This document shows, one piece after another, positions 26,632 through 34,495 of a stretch of 64,000 nucleotides of DNA. The stretch is from a virus. A program made the translations under genes and the position numbers. The stretch is taken from IMG/VR virus record IMGVR_UViG_3300047409_000364, positions 1 through 64,000 of that record; one strand, given 5' to 3'. Within the stretch, counting starts at the first letter, position 1. Each line of letters begins with the position of its first letter. Below the pieces are notes generated by a model. The model saw nothing but the letters and a program-made list of their open reading frames with translations, was not told where the DNA came from and did no database searches.

Positions 26632-27228
26632 TCACCAGAGTTTGGCGCCATACGGCACAAGGCCGGAGACGCCAACACTCACTGTCCCGATCGGCACGGC
26701 GCCATCTTGGGTGTTTCCCTCGACGCCGATGACCAGGCCATCCTGGCCGGGAATCACCATTGCCGTGCCGGCGGCGGCCAACTGCCATATCCCGTTGCGC
26801 CGCACCGAGATGTCCTTGAGCAGGACTGGGACAGGACTGGCGATGCCGTACTCCTGGCAGGCGACGATGTTGACGCTCTGGGCGGTGCCCACGCCCATGT
26901 CGAAGTTGCCCTGTGACTTGCCGTCGACGGAGAACTGCCAGCGTGTTCCTGATTGAAGGCTCATCTCGAATACGTGGTCGCCAACAGGGAGTTGCGTCTT
27001 GGGCGGATGCCCCGTGACCTTGCTGGTTTTGACCAGGCCGCCGTCCTTGAACACCTGCATGAACGGCTTGCCGAGTTCGGTGATACCGACCTGTCCCCAG
27101 TAGGCCCCGACGTACTGGCTGATCCAGAACGCACCGGGCGGGTAGTTCCAGGCCAGCGGGACGTTCATTGTGCAGCGGATGCCGTCGTTGGGCTGCGGGT
27201 CCGATGCGATTGCGCCGAAGTAGCTCAC
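26632..27228 (-). CDS. Beta-sandwich (lectin-like) protein of the leftward operon
   Basis: 198 aa from GTG 27228, which overlaps the stop of the upstream gene (GTGA). Strand-rich: PPGAFWISQYVGAYWGQVGI, PFMQVFKDGGLVKTSKV, FEMSLQSGTRWQFSVDGKSQ, GIWQLAAAG. The alternation and the 'W.fsvDGk..G.fdmG' stretch look like a ConA-like or carbohydrate-binding sandwich, but no family is certain. It is the last gene of the leftward transcript, converging on the lysis cassette. Confidence 0.6.
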   Translation of the reverse strand: MSYFGAIASDPQPNDGIRCTMNVPLAWNYPPGAFWISQYVGAYWGQVGITELGKPFMQVFKDGGLVKTSKVTGHPPKTQLPVGDHVFEMSLQSGTRWQFSVDGKSQGNFDMGVGTAQSVNIVACQEYGIASPVPVLLKDISVRRNGIWQLAAAGTAMVIPGQDGLVIGVEGNTQDGAVPIGTVSVGVSGLVPYGAKLW

Positions 27229-27593
27229 TGGGGGGCTCCCATCTTCATGCGGTCCCACTGCGCGCCCCGGTCCGGCTTGGCTAGGTTGGATGGCGGCGGC
27301 TTGATGGGATGGGAGACGTTACCAAGGACGTGGCAGGCAAGTTCGTGGGACAAGGCACCGTCGCGTGTGATTCTGTTGGCGTCGCTGGCCACAAAAACAA
27401 TCGCAGGTCCATCTTTGTCGAGTTTGATTGTTCGTCCAAAGGTACCACGAGGAAGGTCGGTGGTGTAGATGACTTCGTAAGGCGTTTTGATTTGGGCACG
27501 CAACGCCTCCAATGATTGCCCGCCACACTCACGCGGAGCATCGGTACAGCCAGCAATTATTGGGAATAAACAATAATAAATAATTCGTTTCAT
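27225..27593 (-). CDS. Small lipoprotein of the early operon
   Basis: 122 aa. MKRIIYYCLFPIIAGC is a lipoprotein signal with lipidation expected at Cys16. The body includes EVIYTTDLPRGTFGRTIKL, ITRDGALSHELACHVLGN and a Pro-rich tail. SHELACHVLG resembles a peptidase HExxH but has one extra residue between the metal ligands (HExxxH), so catalysis is doubtful. AT-richer than its neighbours. It could be a superinfection or envelope-modifying factor; unknown. Confidence 0.6.
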   Translation of the reverse strand: MKRIIYYCLFPIIAGCTDAPRECGGQSLEALRAQIKTPYEVIYTTDLPRGTFGRTIKLDKDGPAIVFVASDANRITRDGALSHELACHVLGNVSHPIKPPPSNLAKPDRGAQWDRMKMGAPQ

Positions 27594-27922
27594 GTGGGTG
27601 TCTCCTTGTCCGCCAGCGCGGCGCGGGCGATCAACTTCATGGTGTTGAATTTCTCCACCAGTTCGCTGATACGTCCGGTCGTTGCTATATCTTTGATGTT
27701 CTCTAGCGCCTCGCTGAGCTTTGCCTCGCGTGCGGTGGAGGCGAGAAGGGCGCGGGCGACAATGACGGCATCGCTGTCACCGACACCTATTGAGCCATCA
27801 GGATTGATCGTCACAGATGGTCCATCTGGCGCAGCCAAGATCGCTTCCAACTCTGCGATGGTTGGGCGTTCCTTCTTTGGCGGCTCAAGTATCCTGCGTG
27901 CGGCTTCTTCTGGTGTGGTCAT
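27590..27922 (-). CDS. Conserved small phage protein, helical
   Basis: 110 aa; ATGA-type overlap with the lipoprotein gene. Central Gly/Asp-rich turn (TINPDGSIGVGDSDA) followed by a long helix with IVARALLASTAREAKLSEAL and IARAAL. This composition is familiar among hypothetical proteins of alphaproteobacterial phages. Function unknown. Confidence 0.6.
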   Translation of the reverse strand: MTTPEEAARRILEPPKKERPTIAELEAILAAPDGPSVTINPDGSIGVGDSDAVIVARALLASTAREAKLSEALENIKDIATTGRISELVEKFNTMKLIARAALADKETPT

Positions 27923-27925
27923 GGC

Positions 27926-28231
27926 TCAGTCTCCAGTGGGTATGTGGCTCGCCTGCGAAGGCTCGCGCCCAGCGATTGCTTCATTGAGTGCGGTGCCGAT
28001 TAATTCGATGATCTTGCAATTTAGGTCGATTAGCAGTCCTTGCTCCCTGCGAAGGGGATGTGCGATCTTTTCAAATGTCGCGTATCGCGCCATCAACATT
28101 CGGTGTTCCCTTTGTCGCTCTTTCTTCCACTCGCGCAGGCTGTTGAGATAATAGCCATGGCTGCTAGTTGCAGTCGGTGATGAGCCACCCCTACTCGCGG
28201 GGACATCAGTTGGGGGCGTGGCGTCTGTCAT
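27926..28231 (-). CDS. Small helical early protein
   Basis: 101 aa. A disordered Ser/Thr/Pro-rich start is followed by a basic helix (LNSLREWKKERQREHRMLMA) and a second helix (LIDLNCKIIELIGTALNEAI). Tightly packed in the leftward operon. No family recognised. Confidence 0.55.
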   Translation of the reverse strand: MTDATPPTDVPASRGGSSPTATSSHGYYLNSLREWKKERQREHRMLMARYATFEKIAHPLRREQGLLIDLNCKIIELIGTALNEAIAGREPSQASHIPTGD

Positions 28232-28247
28232 TTGGGGTCTCCGAGGT

Positions 28248-29051
28248 TCACGCTATCTGCGCCTCCTTGGCGCGCTCCAGCCGAACGCGGACTTCGCTGA
28301 TGTCGAGAGCGTCGGCCTGTTTCCCAATGGCAAAGGCTTCTTCGGCTATGGCGATGCAGTCAGCATAGATCGCGGCACTCGCGTCCCACGCGGCACTCGC
28401 GTCCCACGCGGCACTCGCGTCCCACGCGGCACTCGCGGCCCACGCGGCCCTCGCGGCCCTCGCGGCCCTCGCGGCACTCGCGGCCCTCGCGGCACTCGCG
28501 TCCCACGCGGCACTCGCGTCCCACGCGGCACTCGCGGCCCACGCGGCCCTCGCGGCCCTCGCGGCCCTCGCGGCACTCGCGGCCCTCGCGGCACTCGCGG
28601 CCCTCGCGGCACTCGCGGCCCTCGCGGCACTCGCGGCTACTTGGCCGCATTCATCGAATGTACCCACCGCCTGACAGAGCGCGGCCTGTTCTGGAAGATT
28701 GGCCGCCCGCATGGCCGACGAGACGTGCCGCTGCACGGTCCGCAGCACGATCAATTCAAGGCGCTGCTGTTCGATGGCGGGCGTATCAGCCGAACCCGAC
28801 AAGCGCAGCACGAACGGCATGAGCTTTTGCCGCCAGTCGTCGGGCATCAGGTCGTTGATGCCGATCAGGTAGGCCGACAGCACGGGCGAGAAACATGGCG
28901 GGCAGTCGGTGGCCGACCCGACCTTCTTGTATTCAAAGCCAGCCGCGATGATGGCCGCCTCGTTGATGCACGTTCCGCCATCGGGGCCGGGGAAATCGTG
29001 GCTGCCGACGAGCAGCCGCCACTTAATGATCTTTGTCCAGTCGTATGCCAT
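28248..29051 (-). CDS. Protein with long alanine-rich tripeptide repeat
   Basis: 267 aa. The N-terminal 140 residues look globular ([25 protein letters not shown]-type turn; [28 protein letters not shown]). Residues 140-228 are a repeat of three-residue units AAS, AAR, AAW and DAS, predicted to be one long helix with Arg or Trp at regular spacing. A normal charged helix follows ([18 protein letters not shown]). The repeat corresponds to a 9-bp DNA repeat and may vary in number between isolates. GAGG precedes the ATG. Alanine-rich repeats of this kind occur in other phage and plasmid hypothetical proteins; role unknown. Confidence 0.65.
   Translation of the reverse strand: MAYDWTKIIKWRLLVGSHDFPGPDGGTCINEAAIIAAGFEYKKVGSATDCPPCFSPVLSAYLIGINDLMPDDWRQKLMPFVLRLSGSADTPAIEQQRLELIVLRTVQRHVSSAMRAANLPEQAALCQAVGTFDECGQVAASAARAASAARAASAARAASAARAARAARAAWAASAAWDASAAWDASAARAASAARAARAARAAWAASAAWDASAAWDASAAWDASAAIYADCIAIAEEAFAIGKQADALDISEVRVRLERAKEAQIA
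28371..28636. repeat. 9-bp tandem repeat array inside the Ala-rich gene
   Basis: About 29 units of GCGGCACTC / GCGTCCCAC / GCGGCCCTC / GCGGCCCAC in tandem, always in phase with codons. A higher-order pattern (a GCGTCCCAC-rich stretch followed by a GCGGCCCTC-rich stretch) is present about twice, suggesting an internal duplication of roughly 120 bp. Prone to slippage. Confidence 0.9.
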
Positions 29052-29102
29052 TGCTAAGCCTCGTTGCTAGTTTTCAATCAAATGGGTTCGCTTCGCCGCA
29101 GG

Positions 29103-29501
29103 TCACGCGGCTCGACCCGTATGGGAAACGGTGGCCTGTTTCAGCATCGCCTCGATGCGCCCGAACTCCTCGGACGGATTGAACCAGTCGTCCTTGACGA
29201 TGTGACCGATGGCGTGAACCTTGGGATGTTCGTGGCGCACGCGGATGGTTTTGCCGGGCAGTTTCTCCCACGTCTCAACACCGCCGATCTGGATGCAGCG
29301 ATGGATGAAGACGCCTGTGTAATTGCCGAGATAGCGATGATAGTCGTCGCGGCCTTCATCGCCCCATGGCGGCATGTAGAGGACGTAACCGCCGAAGCTT
29401 TGGCCGCTGCCGCCATAGTCGAGATGCAGCCACGCAGACAGGCAACGCTCGGTGTCAATTGTCGCGCTTTTGATGAGCGCATTCTGTATTTGGATACCCA
29501 T
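29103..29501 (-). CDS. Conserved phage protein of unknown function (ALIKSA...HAIGHIVKDDWF family)
   Basis: 132 aa. The sequence runs IQNALIKSATIDTERCLSAW, LDYGGSGQSFGGYVLYMP, GNYTGVFIHRCIQIGGVETW, KLPGKTIRVRHEHPKVHAIG, HIVKDDWFNPSEEF. This order is a well-populated family of small phage proteins usually found near recombination genes; I know no assigned function. GAGG precedes the ATG. Confidence 0.75.
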   Translation of the reverse strand: MGIQIQNALIKSATIDTERCLSAWLHLDYGGSGQSFGGYVLYMPPWGDEGRDDYHRYLGNYTGVFIHRCIQIGGVETWEKLPGKTIRVRHEHPKVHAIGHIVKDDWFNPSEEFGRIEAMLKQATVSHTGRAA

Positions 29502-29561
29502 TGCAAAACCTCGCTGTCAGTTAGAAACCAAAGGGCGCGGCACCTGCGCGCGAACTCAACT

Positions 29562-29939
29562 TCACCCGTCGCCTCGCAGTGAGAGACCTTGGATAGCCTT
29601 GCGGCCCCCCTCGCTGAACGAGGCAATCCAGGGTCCGGGTGCTTTCCATGCGCCGTTCCAGAAATGCTCCTCCTTGCCTTGGTGCAGCATCCGATGACAG
29701 GATGAACAGAGCGGCACGGCAAGATAGTCCGACTTGCGGACGCCCATGGTGCGCAGCCCGAGCCGGACATGGTGAGCCTCGTTCGGCGGAAAGCGATCAC
29801 AGAACAGGCAGCGTTCCTGCCGCACCCTTGCCAGATGCTCCGGGTCGCGGGCAGGGCCCTTGGCTACCCGGCTCCGCGTGCCGCTGTCTCTCTTGGGCTT
29901 GCGCGCCTTGTGCCCGCGCTTCATGGGGCTACGCTTCAT
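29562..29939 (-). CDS. HNH nuclease
   Basis: 125 aa from ATG 29939, where the basic start MKRSPMKRGHKARKPKRDSG fits the family; an upstream extension is out of place because it would overlap NinB fully. The core CLFCDRFPPNEAHHVRLG...AVPLCSSCHRMLHQG supplies paired Cys and the HH of an HNH/zinc motif. Similar to small Ref-like/DUF968-type phage HNH nucleases encoded beside NinB and Bet, which act in recombination. Here it is a member of the recombination module rather than an obvious homing gene. Confidence 0.75.
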   Translation of the reverse strand: MKRSPMKRGHKARKPKRDSGTRSRVAKGPARDPEHLARVRQERCLFCDRFPPNEAHHVRLGLRTMGVRKSDYLAVPLCSSCHRMLHQGKEEHFWNGAWKAPGPWIASFSEGGRKAIQGLSLRGDG

Positions 29940-30366
29940 CGGACGGTGGCGGCTCGGGCTGCCGCTCCTTGAAGATGACGCCATGCTCGATACCAAAGGG
30001 GTAGATCCACTCACATAGAGCCGCGCACTGCTCGGTAGTGAGATCGCTGGTATGGGGCAGCAGGATGGCGCTCGAGTCACCGTAGGCGTCGACGATGATG
30101 TCGGGCATGGCCTTGATCTCATTCAGCCAGGTAAGTGTTACCGTGCGCTTCCACCACTCAAGGTCACGCAGCTCGCCGTAGTTTGGCGGCCACACTAGCT
30201 GCTCGGAGAGATCGGCCAACAGGGCATGCAGGAGCCTGTTCTGTTCGCCGGTCCTGGTCGGCTTGCTGATCTTCACCTGCATGCCGAGGTCGGCGAGCTG
30301 CACGGCGCGGATTGCAAAGGCCCGATCCCGAGGCTCGCGCAGCACGTAGGTGGCGGGTCGGCTCAC
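29929..30366 (-). CDS. ninB: NinB-like recombination protein
   Basis: 145 aa. Contains KISKPTRTGEQNRLLHALLADLSEQ, the NinB/Orf hallmark 'K..R...QN...ha.l.DL', then EWWKRTVTLTWLNEI and an aromatic C-terminal region (LCEWIYPFGIEHGV). Lambda NinB (Orf) binds ssDNA and SSB and substitutes for RecFOR. It overlaps Bet upstream by 4 bases and HNH downstream by 11, a compact recombination module. Confidence 0.8.
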   Translation of the reverse strand: MSRPATYVLREPRDRAFAIRAVQLADLGMQVKISKPTRTGEQNRLLHALLADLSEQLVWPPNYGELRDLEWWKRTVTLTWLNEIKAMPDIIVDAYGDSSAILLPHTSDLTTEQCAALCEWIYPFGIEHGVIFKERQPEPPPSDEA

Positions 30367-31622
30367 CCCTCCGCTCCGGGTTCGCGCGGCTCCTTCGCCA
30401 AGACCTCACCGTAGACCGCCAGGATGTCGGTAATGCCGTCCTTGATGCGCTTGATGTCGCTCTTGGCGGCCTTCTCGATCTGCTCGTGGAACTTCTCTTC
30501 CCAGAGCTTGGCGTGGGCCGGGGTGCGCTCCGGCTTGGCGAGCCAGTCCGACGAGAAGTCGATGAACTCGGTCATGCGGGTGAATTCGGGGAACTCGATG
30601 GGCGCGTTCTGATCCTCGACATCGGTAACGGGCGCAGGCTGGCCGGAGGAAGTTGATCCCTCTCCTCCGGCCGCAGGGGGTGCGGCGCCTCCTGCTTGCC
30701 CGCTCCCAGACGTCGGCGACTCGGGGGAGAGTGAGGTCGCCGCGCCAGATTTGTTGCGGGGGGACCGCTTCTTGGGAGCGGCCTTTCCCCCGGTAGAGGG
30801 TTCTTGGAAATCCTTCGCCTTCGGCTCGGGCGGCGGCGGCTCTGTCGTCGCGCTGCTTTCGCCGGTCACGTCGGTGGGCGCGTGGGTAGTGAACGCGCCG
30901 ATCTCGTCGATGGAATAGTCGCTGCCCAGTTCCTCGGGGAAAGCGCGACGCAAGGCGGCGGCCTCGGCGCACTTCTCGAGTTGGCCGTTGGCGCGCTTCT
31001 CCCACATGCTGTTCGGCACCTCGCAGTCGTTGCGGATGCGGGCATAGGTTTCGAGCCAGAAGACACGCGGACCAGGAAAAGGCACGCGATTGCCGCCGAG
31101 AACGCGATAGACGGTGATCGAGCACCACTCGGGAAACTGGACGGTGGCCTCGACCTTCTTCCATTGGTCGCCACCTTGGCCGCGCGTGCGAATGCTGCCT
31201 TCGAAATGGCGCTCGATGATGGGGCCAAACGTCGGGACGTCCATGCCGGCATACTGCCCGGTGCGGATCGCCGTCGTGCGCAGTTCGTTGATGCCAGGCC
31301 AGATCGTCTCGACCATGGCGCCGCGGCCATTCTCGCCGGCTTGGGCATTCCAGATCGGCACGATATGGACGGGATGCTTGAACACGTCGAGCTTGCGGCG
31401 AGCGCAGTATTCTAGCGCCATCATTACCGATGTCTGGCTCTTTGCGGCGGGGAATATGCTTTCGGTCAGCGTGCGCCACCCCTCGATGTCGACCTCGTAT
31501 TTCTGGAGGATGCCGTCGGCCGGCGGCGCGAGGCGCGGGGGGGCCAGGACAGCAACGGCTTGCGCGGGCGTGGCGATCGTTGCGCCGTTCTGCTGGGTCG
31601 GTCTCGTCGTTGTCTGGGCCAT
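30363..31622 (-). CDS. bet: Bet-type ssDNA-annealing recombinase
   Basis: 419 aa. The N-terminal 220 residues match lambda Red beta/Bet: VMMALEYCARRKLDVFKHPV, MVETIWPGINELRTTAIRTG, RVFWLETYARI and KCAEAAALRRAFPEELG. A Pro/Glu/Ser-rich linker (about 240-320) and a helical C-terminal segment follow. It anneals complementary single strands in phage recombination. No exonuclease partner was identified nearby; the coiled-coil protein upstream is a common neighbour of such modules. Confidence 0.88.
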   Translation of the reverse strand: MAQTTTRPTQQNGATIATPAQAVAVLAPPRLAPPADGILQKYEVDIEGWRTLTESIFPAAKSQTSVMMALEYCARRKLDVFKHPVHIVPIWNAQAGENGRGAMVETIWPGINELRTTAIRTGQYAGMDVPTFGPIIERHFEGSIRTRGQGGDQWKKVEATVQFPEWCSITVYRVLGGNRVPFPGPRVFWLETYARIRNDCEVPNSMWEKRANGQLEKCAEAAALRRAFPEELGSDYSIDEIGAFTTHAPTDVTGESSATTEPPPPEPKAKDFQEPSTGGKAAPKKRSPRNKSGAATSLSPESPTSGSGQAGGAAPPAAGGEGSTSSGQPAPVTDVEDQNAPIEFPEFTRMTEFIDFSSDWLAKPERTPAHAKLWEEKFHEQIEKAAKSDIKRIKDGITDILAVYGEVLAKEPREPGAEG

Positions 31623-31624
31623 AA

Positions 31625-32389
31625 CTACCTCACGACCGTTTCGGTCTTGGCAAAGATTCGGATGCCCTCAATTTTCAGGGCGCATTTCCCATCGCGGTCA
31701 GTGTTGGCCTTGATAGCGGCGCGAATCGCTCCGTCGTCGACCCTGAGATAAAGGCGGGGCACGGCGTCCTTTTCGACAATCTCATGCTCCCATGTCGTGC
31801 GCAGCGACGCCACGGAGCCGATGGTCGAGCGGTTGCGGGTGAGCTCGGCGGCCTTGACGCCCGCCTCCTCCTTGGCGACCTGGGCGAGTGCCCTGGCGGC
31901 GTTGGCTTCGTCCCGCAGGCGCTTGGCCTCAACCTCGTCGCCAGCCTTCTTGGCGGCCCTGGCGGCGCGCTCAGCCTCTTGGGCAACCCGACGCTCCTCG
32001 GCGGCGATCGCCTCCCGGCGCCTGCGCTCCTCGTCCGCAACCCGTCGCTGGTAGGCTGTCAGCAGCGCCCCAGCGGCTTGCTTCACCCGGTCGACCGGAT
32101 CACTCAGGGCCTTGAAAAACCCATCCACGGCCCTCCCAGAGGCTAGGAAGGGCTCTTTGGCAGACACTCGGGCGGCATCGGCGTTCTTGGTATAGGCGGT
32201 ACACGCCTTCACTGCGTCTGCAAGTTTGGCCGCCGTGTCCTCGTCGTCGCATGACGCCGGCAGGCGGTCCTTCATGTCGACCAGCTCTTGGCCGCGCTCT
32301 ATGAAAAATTGGTACATCGCCTCCAACTTGGTGCGCAGGATCTCGATCTCTTCGGGCGGCTTGTTATGGCCCAGCATAGCGTCGGTCAT
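31625..32389 (-). CDS. Coiled-coil protein of the recombination module
   Basis: 254 aa. N-terminus AMLGHNKPPEEIEILRTKLE, then KEPFLASGRAVDGFFKAL, a 60-residue charged coiled coil (EERRRREAIAAEERRVAQEA), and a C-terminal domain with RTTWEHEIVEKDAVPRLYL...IKIEGIRIF-type strands. This family frequently precedes Bet/RecT genes in phages; function not established. Stop lies 3 bases before the Bet start. Confidence 0.7.
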   Translation of the reverse strand: MTDAMLGHNKPPEEIEILRTKLEAMYQFFIERGQELVDMKDRLPASCDDEDTAAKLADAVKACTAYTKNADAARVSAKEPFLASGRAVDGFFKALSDPVDRVKQAAGALLTAYQRRVADEERRRREAIAAEERRVAQEAERAARAAKKAGDEVEAKRLRDEANAARALAQVAKEEAGVKAAELTRNRSTIGSVASLRTTWEHEIVEKDAVPRLYLRVDDGAIRAAIKANTDRDGKCALKIEGIRIFAKTETVVR

Positions 32390-32399
32390 GTCTTCCCCT

Positions 32400-32738
32400 T
32401 CAAAACGGCGGCTTCAGCTTCATTAGATCGACGGCTACGCTGGGAGCTGCGTCGGCGTGGTGCGGCGCGTATTTGGTCGACCATTCGGAGTGAGCGATTA
32501 GATGCTGATATTGGGCCTTGGTGATCGACTCAATGTTCCTCAAGAACATCCCCTCCACCTCGACCGGCGTGTGATCGCCCTGCAAGATCGCCCGGCTCGT
32601 CGTCTCGTTGCGCACGAGGCACTGCCAGGAATGCGAGCGGTCCTGTTCCTCGCCGTCGCGGATCGGCATGCCGAACCAAGTCATCACCCCGATATAGGGG
32701 CCGTCTTTGACCAAGCGCGCTGACCAGTAATGGATCAC
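32400..32738 (-). CDS. Conserved small early protein
   Basis: 112 aa from GTG 32738, overlapping the upstream stop (GTGA). Sequence IHYWSARLVKDGPYIGVMTW, FGMPIRDGEEQDRSHSWQCL, VEVEGMFLRNIESITKAQYQ. Aromatic and compact, probably globular. Sits directly upstream of the recombination genes; no function recognised. Confidence 0.65.
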   Translation of the reverse strand: MIHYWSARLVKDGPYIGVMTWFGMPIRDGEEQDRSHSWQCLVRNETTSRAILQGDHTPVEVEGMFLRNIESITKAQYQHLIAHSEWSTKYAPHHADAAPSVAVDLMKLKPPF

Positions 32739-33025
32739 GAGACTTTTCCCGAATGCTGGATCGCCTTTGCCACAAACTCCGGCGCCATGCGAAGGGCGGT
32801 CAGCGTGTAGCGGGCGGCGCTGACGATCGAGACGGTGTCGGCGCCGTTCTCCTTTGCGGCGTCCCGGTAGCATTCGAGCAATGCCAGTTCGGCGTTCTGA
32901 CGTCGCGCCTCCCGCGCCTTTTTATCACGATCTAACTTGGCGCTGCGGCGCGCCGCCTTGAGCGACGCGGTCACGCTGTAGTTAAGGACGTCGCGATAAT
33001 GGCGATACCAATCCCGCTGCGTCAT
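32735..33025 (-). CDS. Basic helical early protein
   Basis: 96 aa from ATG 33025. N-terminus MTQRDWYRHYRDVLNYSVTA, then a highly basic helix (KAARRSAKLDRDKKAREARR) and a C-terminal helix. Overlaps both neighbours by 4 bases. Could bind nucleic acid; unassigned. Confidence 0.6.
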   Translation of the reverse strand: MTQRDWYRHYRDVLNYSVTASLKAARRSAKLDRDKKAREARRQNAELALLECYRDAAKENGADTVSIVSAARYTLTALRMAPEFVAKAIQHSGKVS

Positions 33026-33210
33026 GGATGCACCTGAGAAAGAGCCCACACGGCCGCCGCACACGCCGCCAAACAGGCGGCGCCAACGAAGCCTGCGCCG
33101 AGCCTCACCATGGGGTGGTGCGGATAGCGATCAAAGGCCGTGCCGAGGCACCCCAGCGCACCAAGGGCCATGAAGAAGATAAATCCAGCGATCGCGCCCA
33201 TGGGATCCAT
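33022..33210 (-). CDS. Two-span membrane microprotein
   Basis: 62 aa from ATG 33210. Two hydrophobic helices (GAIAGFIFFMALGALGCLGT; GAGFVGAACLAACAAAVWAL) separated by a short loop with RYPHHPMVR. The start overlaps the stop of the 30-aa gene upstream (TGATG). Confidence 0.6.
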   Translation of the reverse strand: MDPMGAIAGFIFFMALGALGCLGTAFDRYPHHPMVRLGAGFVGAACLAACAAAVWALSQVHP

Positions 33211-33302
33211 CACAGCCGCCACCCGTGAATCACCAGGAACGCGCCGCAGGTCGCGACCAGAAAGGCCAGCGACATTGCGCAGACGTAGAGGACGTCGGTC
33301 AT
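33210..33302 (-). CDS. Single-span membrane microprotein ending VIHGWRL
   Basis: 30 aa: MTDVLYVCAMSLAFLVATCG then AFLVIHGWRL. One hydrophobic helix with a basic end. Coupled to both neighbours by 4-base and 1-base overlaps. Its C-terminus resembles that of the 29-aa protein at 49034 (MMVVHGWRR), suggesting a microprotein family duplicated at two loci. Confidence 0.55.
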   Translation of the reverse strand: MTDVLYVCAMSLAFLVATCGAFLVIHGWRL

Positions 33303-33565
33303 GGCTTGTTCGCCTTGGCGACCCTGTTGTGAACATCGGCTATCAGCGCGAGGACGCTTTCGGTCATCGCCTCTGCATAGCCTTCGTTCAGTTCGCCTTT
33401 TGCTTTGAGTTCGTTCAGCAATGCCATCTTGCCATTGGCCGCCTCAACGGCGGAAATCAGTTGTTTAATGTCCAGGCGCGGAGTGGGCATCGGCTTGGGT
33501 GCCTTCTCAACTTCTGCAGGGATGCTCGCCGCCTCCCGCTTCATCCAGTCAGGTGCGTCAGTCAT
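33299..33565 (-). CDS. Small early protein
   Basis: 88 aa from ATG 33565. N-terminal MTDAPDWMKREAASIPAEVE, a Lys/Pro linker and a helical body (LISAVEAANGKMALLNELKA; LALIADVHNRVAKANKP). Part of the overlapping leftward operon. Unknown. Confidence 0.6.
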   Translation of the reverse strand: MTDAPDWMKREAASIPAEVEKAPKPMPTPRLDIKQLISAVEAANGKMALLNELKAKGELNEGYAEAMTESVLALIADVHNRVAKANKP

Positions 33566-33834
33566 CGCAACCACAGCCCGCGGCTCCCCATGACGTAGGT
33601 GTATCCACGCTGCCGTAGCCACAGGGCGGCCCACGACGGCGCGAAGTTGGCGAGCAGGATGCCGCTGCGGCTATCTCTGATCTCGACACGATGCTCGATA
33701 GTCTCCGTGCCCACGCCGGTCTGGATATGGTGGAGGGAGATCGCGCGCGGACCCTCGAGCGTCGGTGCTGGGCATAGGCCGTCGTTGGCCAGGGCGACTG
33801 CGTCGAGGGGGTCGCCGATGTCAGGGTAGCTCAT
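33562..33834 (-). CDS. First gene of the leftward early operon
   Basis: 90 aa. MSYPDIGDPLDAVALANDGL, then a strand-rich part (ISLHHIQTGVGTETIEHRVE) and WAALWLRQRGYTYVMGSRGL. GAGGAA precedes the ATG at a suitable distance. First gene behind the leftward promoter at 33871-33899. Function unknown. Confidence 0.6.
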   Translation of the reverse strand: MSYPDIGDPLDAVALANDGLCPAPTLEGPRAISLHHIQTGVGTETIEHRVEIRDSRSGILLANFAPSWAALWLRQRGYTYVMGSRGLWLR

Positions 33835-33870
33835 GTCAGTCGTTCCTCGCTCGGGTTGGGCATGGCCACT

Positions 33871-33899
33871 ATAAAAACTGAAAACTGAAAATAGGTCAA
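33871..33899 (-). promoter_or_regulatory. Leftward early promoter candidate
   Basis: On the minus strand TTGACC (33899-33894) and TTTTAT (33876-33871) are separated by 17 bases, a sigma70-type arrangement, 37 bases upstream of the leftward operon's first start. The -35 lies within the palindrome shared with the rightward promoter. Two direct AAAACTG heptamers (33874-33887) lie between the boxes. Confidence 0.5.
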
Positions 33900-33905
33900 G
33901 TTGAC
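33895..33905. promoter_or_regulatory. Palindromic operator candidate GTCAA-G-TTGAC
   Basis: Perfect 11-base palindrome centred between the divergent operons. Its two arms are the TTGAC cores of the leftward and rightward -35 boxes, so a bound repressor dimer would block both promoters. The likely binder is the HTH protein encoded from 33936. Confidence 0.5.
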
Positions 33906-33930
33906 TTTTGAAAATGACCGCATCTAAAAT
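33901..33930 (+). promoter_or_regulatory. Rightward promoter for the Cro-type regulator (leaderless transcript)
   Basis: TTGACT (33901-33906) and TAAAAT (33925-33930) with an 18-base spacer. The expected transcription start is at or within a base or two of the ATG at 33936, implying a leaderless mRNA as known for phage cI messages. No Shine-Dalgarno is present. Confidence 0.6.
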
Positions 33931-33935
33931 GGGGC

Positions 33936-34124
33936 ATGACCCAACGCCAGGCCCTAGCCCTAGTAAACAGCCACTTCAAGTCGGATGGAATTGCCGGCAT
34001 CAAAGCCCTTGCGGAACGGTTGAGGGTGCCGTGGATGACCGTCTACCAGTGGAAGCGCAATGAGGGGGTGCCGCGATGGCACCTCGATCGTTTCAACAGG
34101 GCCCTCGGTAAGAGGGCGGCCTGA
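33936..34124 (+). CDS. Cro/CI-type HTH regulator
   Basis: 62 aa: a single helix-turn-helix, GIAGIKALAERLRVPWMTVY followed by QWKRNEGVPRWHLDRFNRAL. Size and layout match Cro-like proteins (no C-terminal peptidase domain). First + gene behind the divergent switch, probably translated from a leaderless transcript, and likely to bind the GTCAAGTTGAC palindrome. Overlaps the next gene by TGATG. Confidence 0.75.
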   Translation: MTQRQALALVNSHFKSDGIAGIKALAERLRVPWMTVYQWKRNEGVPRWHLDRFNRALGKRAA

Positions 34125-34450
34125 TGGGCCGGCGCGCACAAGAAATACGGGCCGAGATCGCGTCATTGAAGACGAAAATCCAGACGTTGCGCGTCGAGCT
34201 CCGAGCGGAATACGCGACGCAGAAGAATGAAATTGTGGTGCTGCGCAAGGCGGGGCTTGGGCTGCATGAGATCGCCGCCAAGCTCGGCGTCCCCTACACC
34301 ATCGTCGTGAACAACCTGCACCGCGCGTCGGTGCGGCGCCCTGGCAAGAGGCTGTACGACTACAGTCCGCGCCAGCAATGCCAATACAGGAAAGCCCGAC
34401 GATCCGGCGTGAGCGCGGAGGAAGCACGCGCCGCTGCGGGCATGGATTGA
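34124..34450 (+). CDS. HTH protein with N-terminal coiled coil
   Basis: 108 aa. Residues 5-33 are a basic coiled coil (EIRAEIASLKTKIQTLRVEL); residues 36-66 an HTH (EIVVLRKAGLGLHEIAAKLG, VPYTIVVNNLHRA); the tail has a second possible HTH (KARRSGVSAEEARAAAGMD). Probably a second early regulator or DNA-binding accessory factor. Coupled to the Cro-type gene. Confidence 0.6.
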   Translation: MGRRAQEIRAEIASLKTKIQTLRVELRAEYATQKNEIVVLRKAGLGLHEIAAKLGVPYTIVVNNLHRASVRRPGKRLYDYSPRQQCQYRKARRSGVSAEEARAAAGMD

Positions 34451-34495
34451 GTTCCAAAGCGTAGTCCAAATCAACTTTCACTGGAGGTTTAGCCG

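Noticed and set aside
27225-27593. Metallopeptidase call for the small lipoprotein
   Set aside because: SHELACHVLG has three residues between the Glu and the second His, so it is not a standard HExxH.
28371-28636. CRISPR-like array
   Set aside because: Units are 9 bp, contiguous, without unique spacers, and lie in phase inside a coding region.
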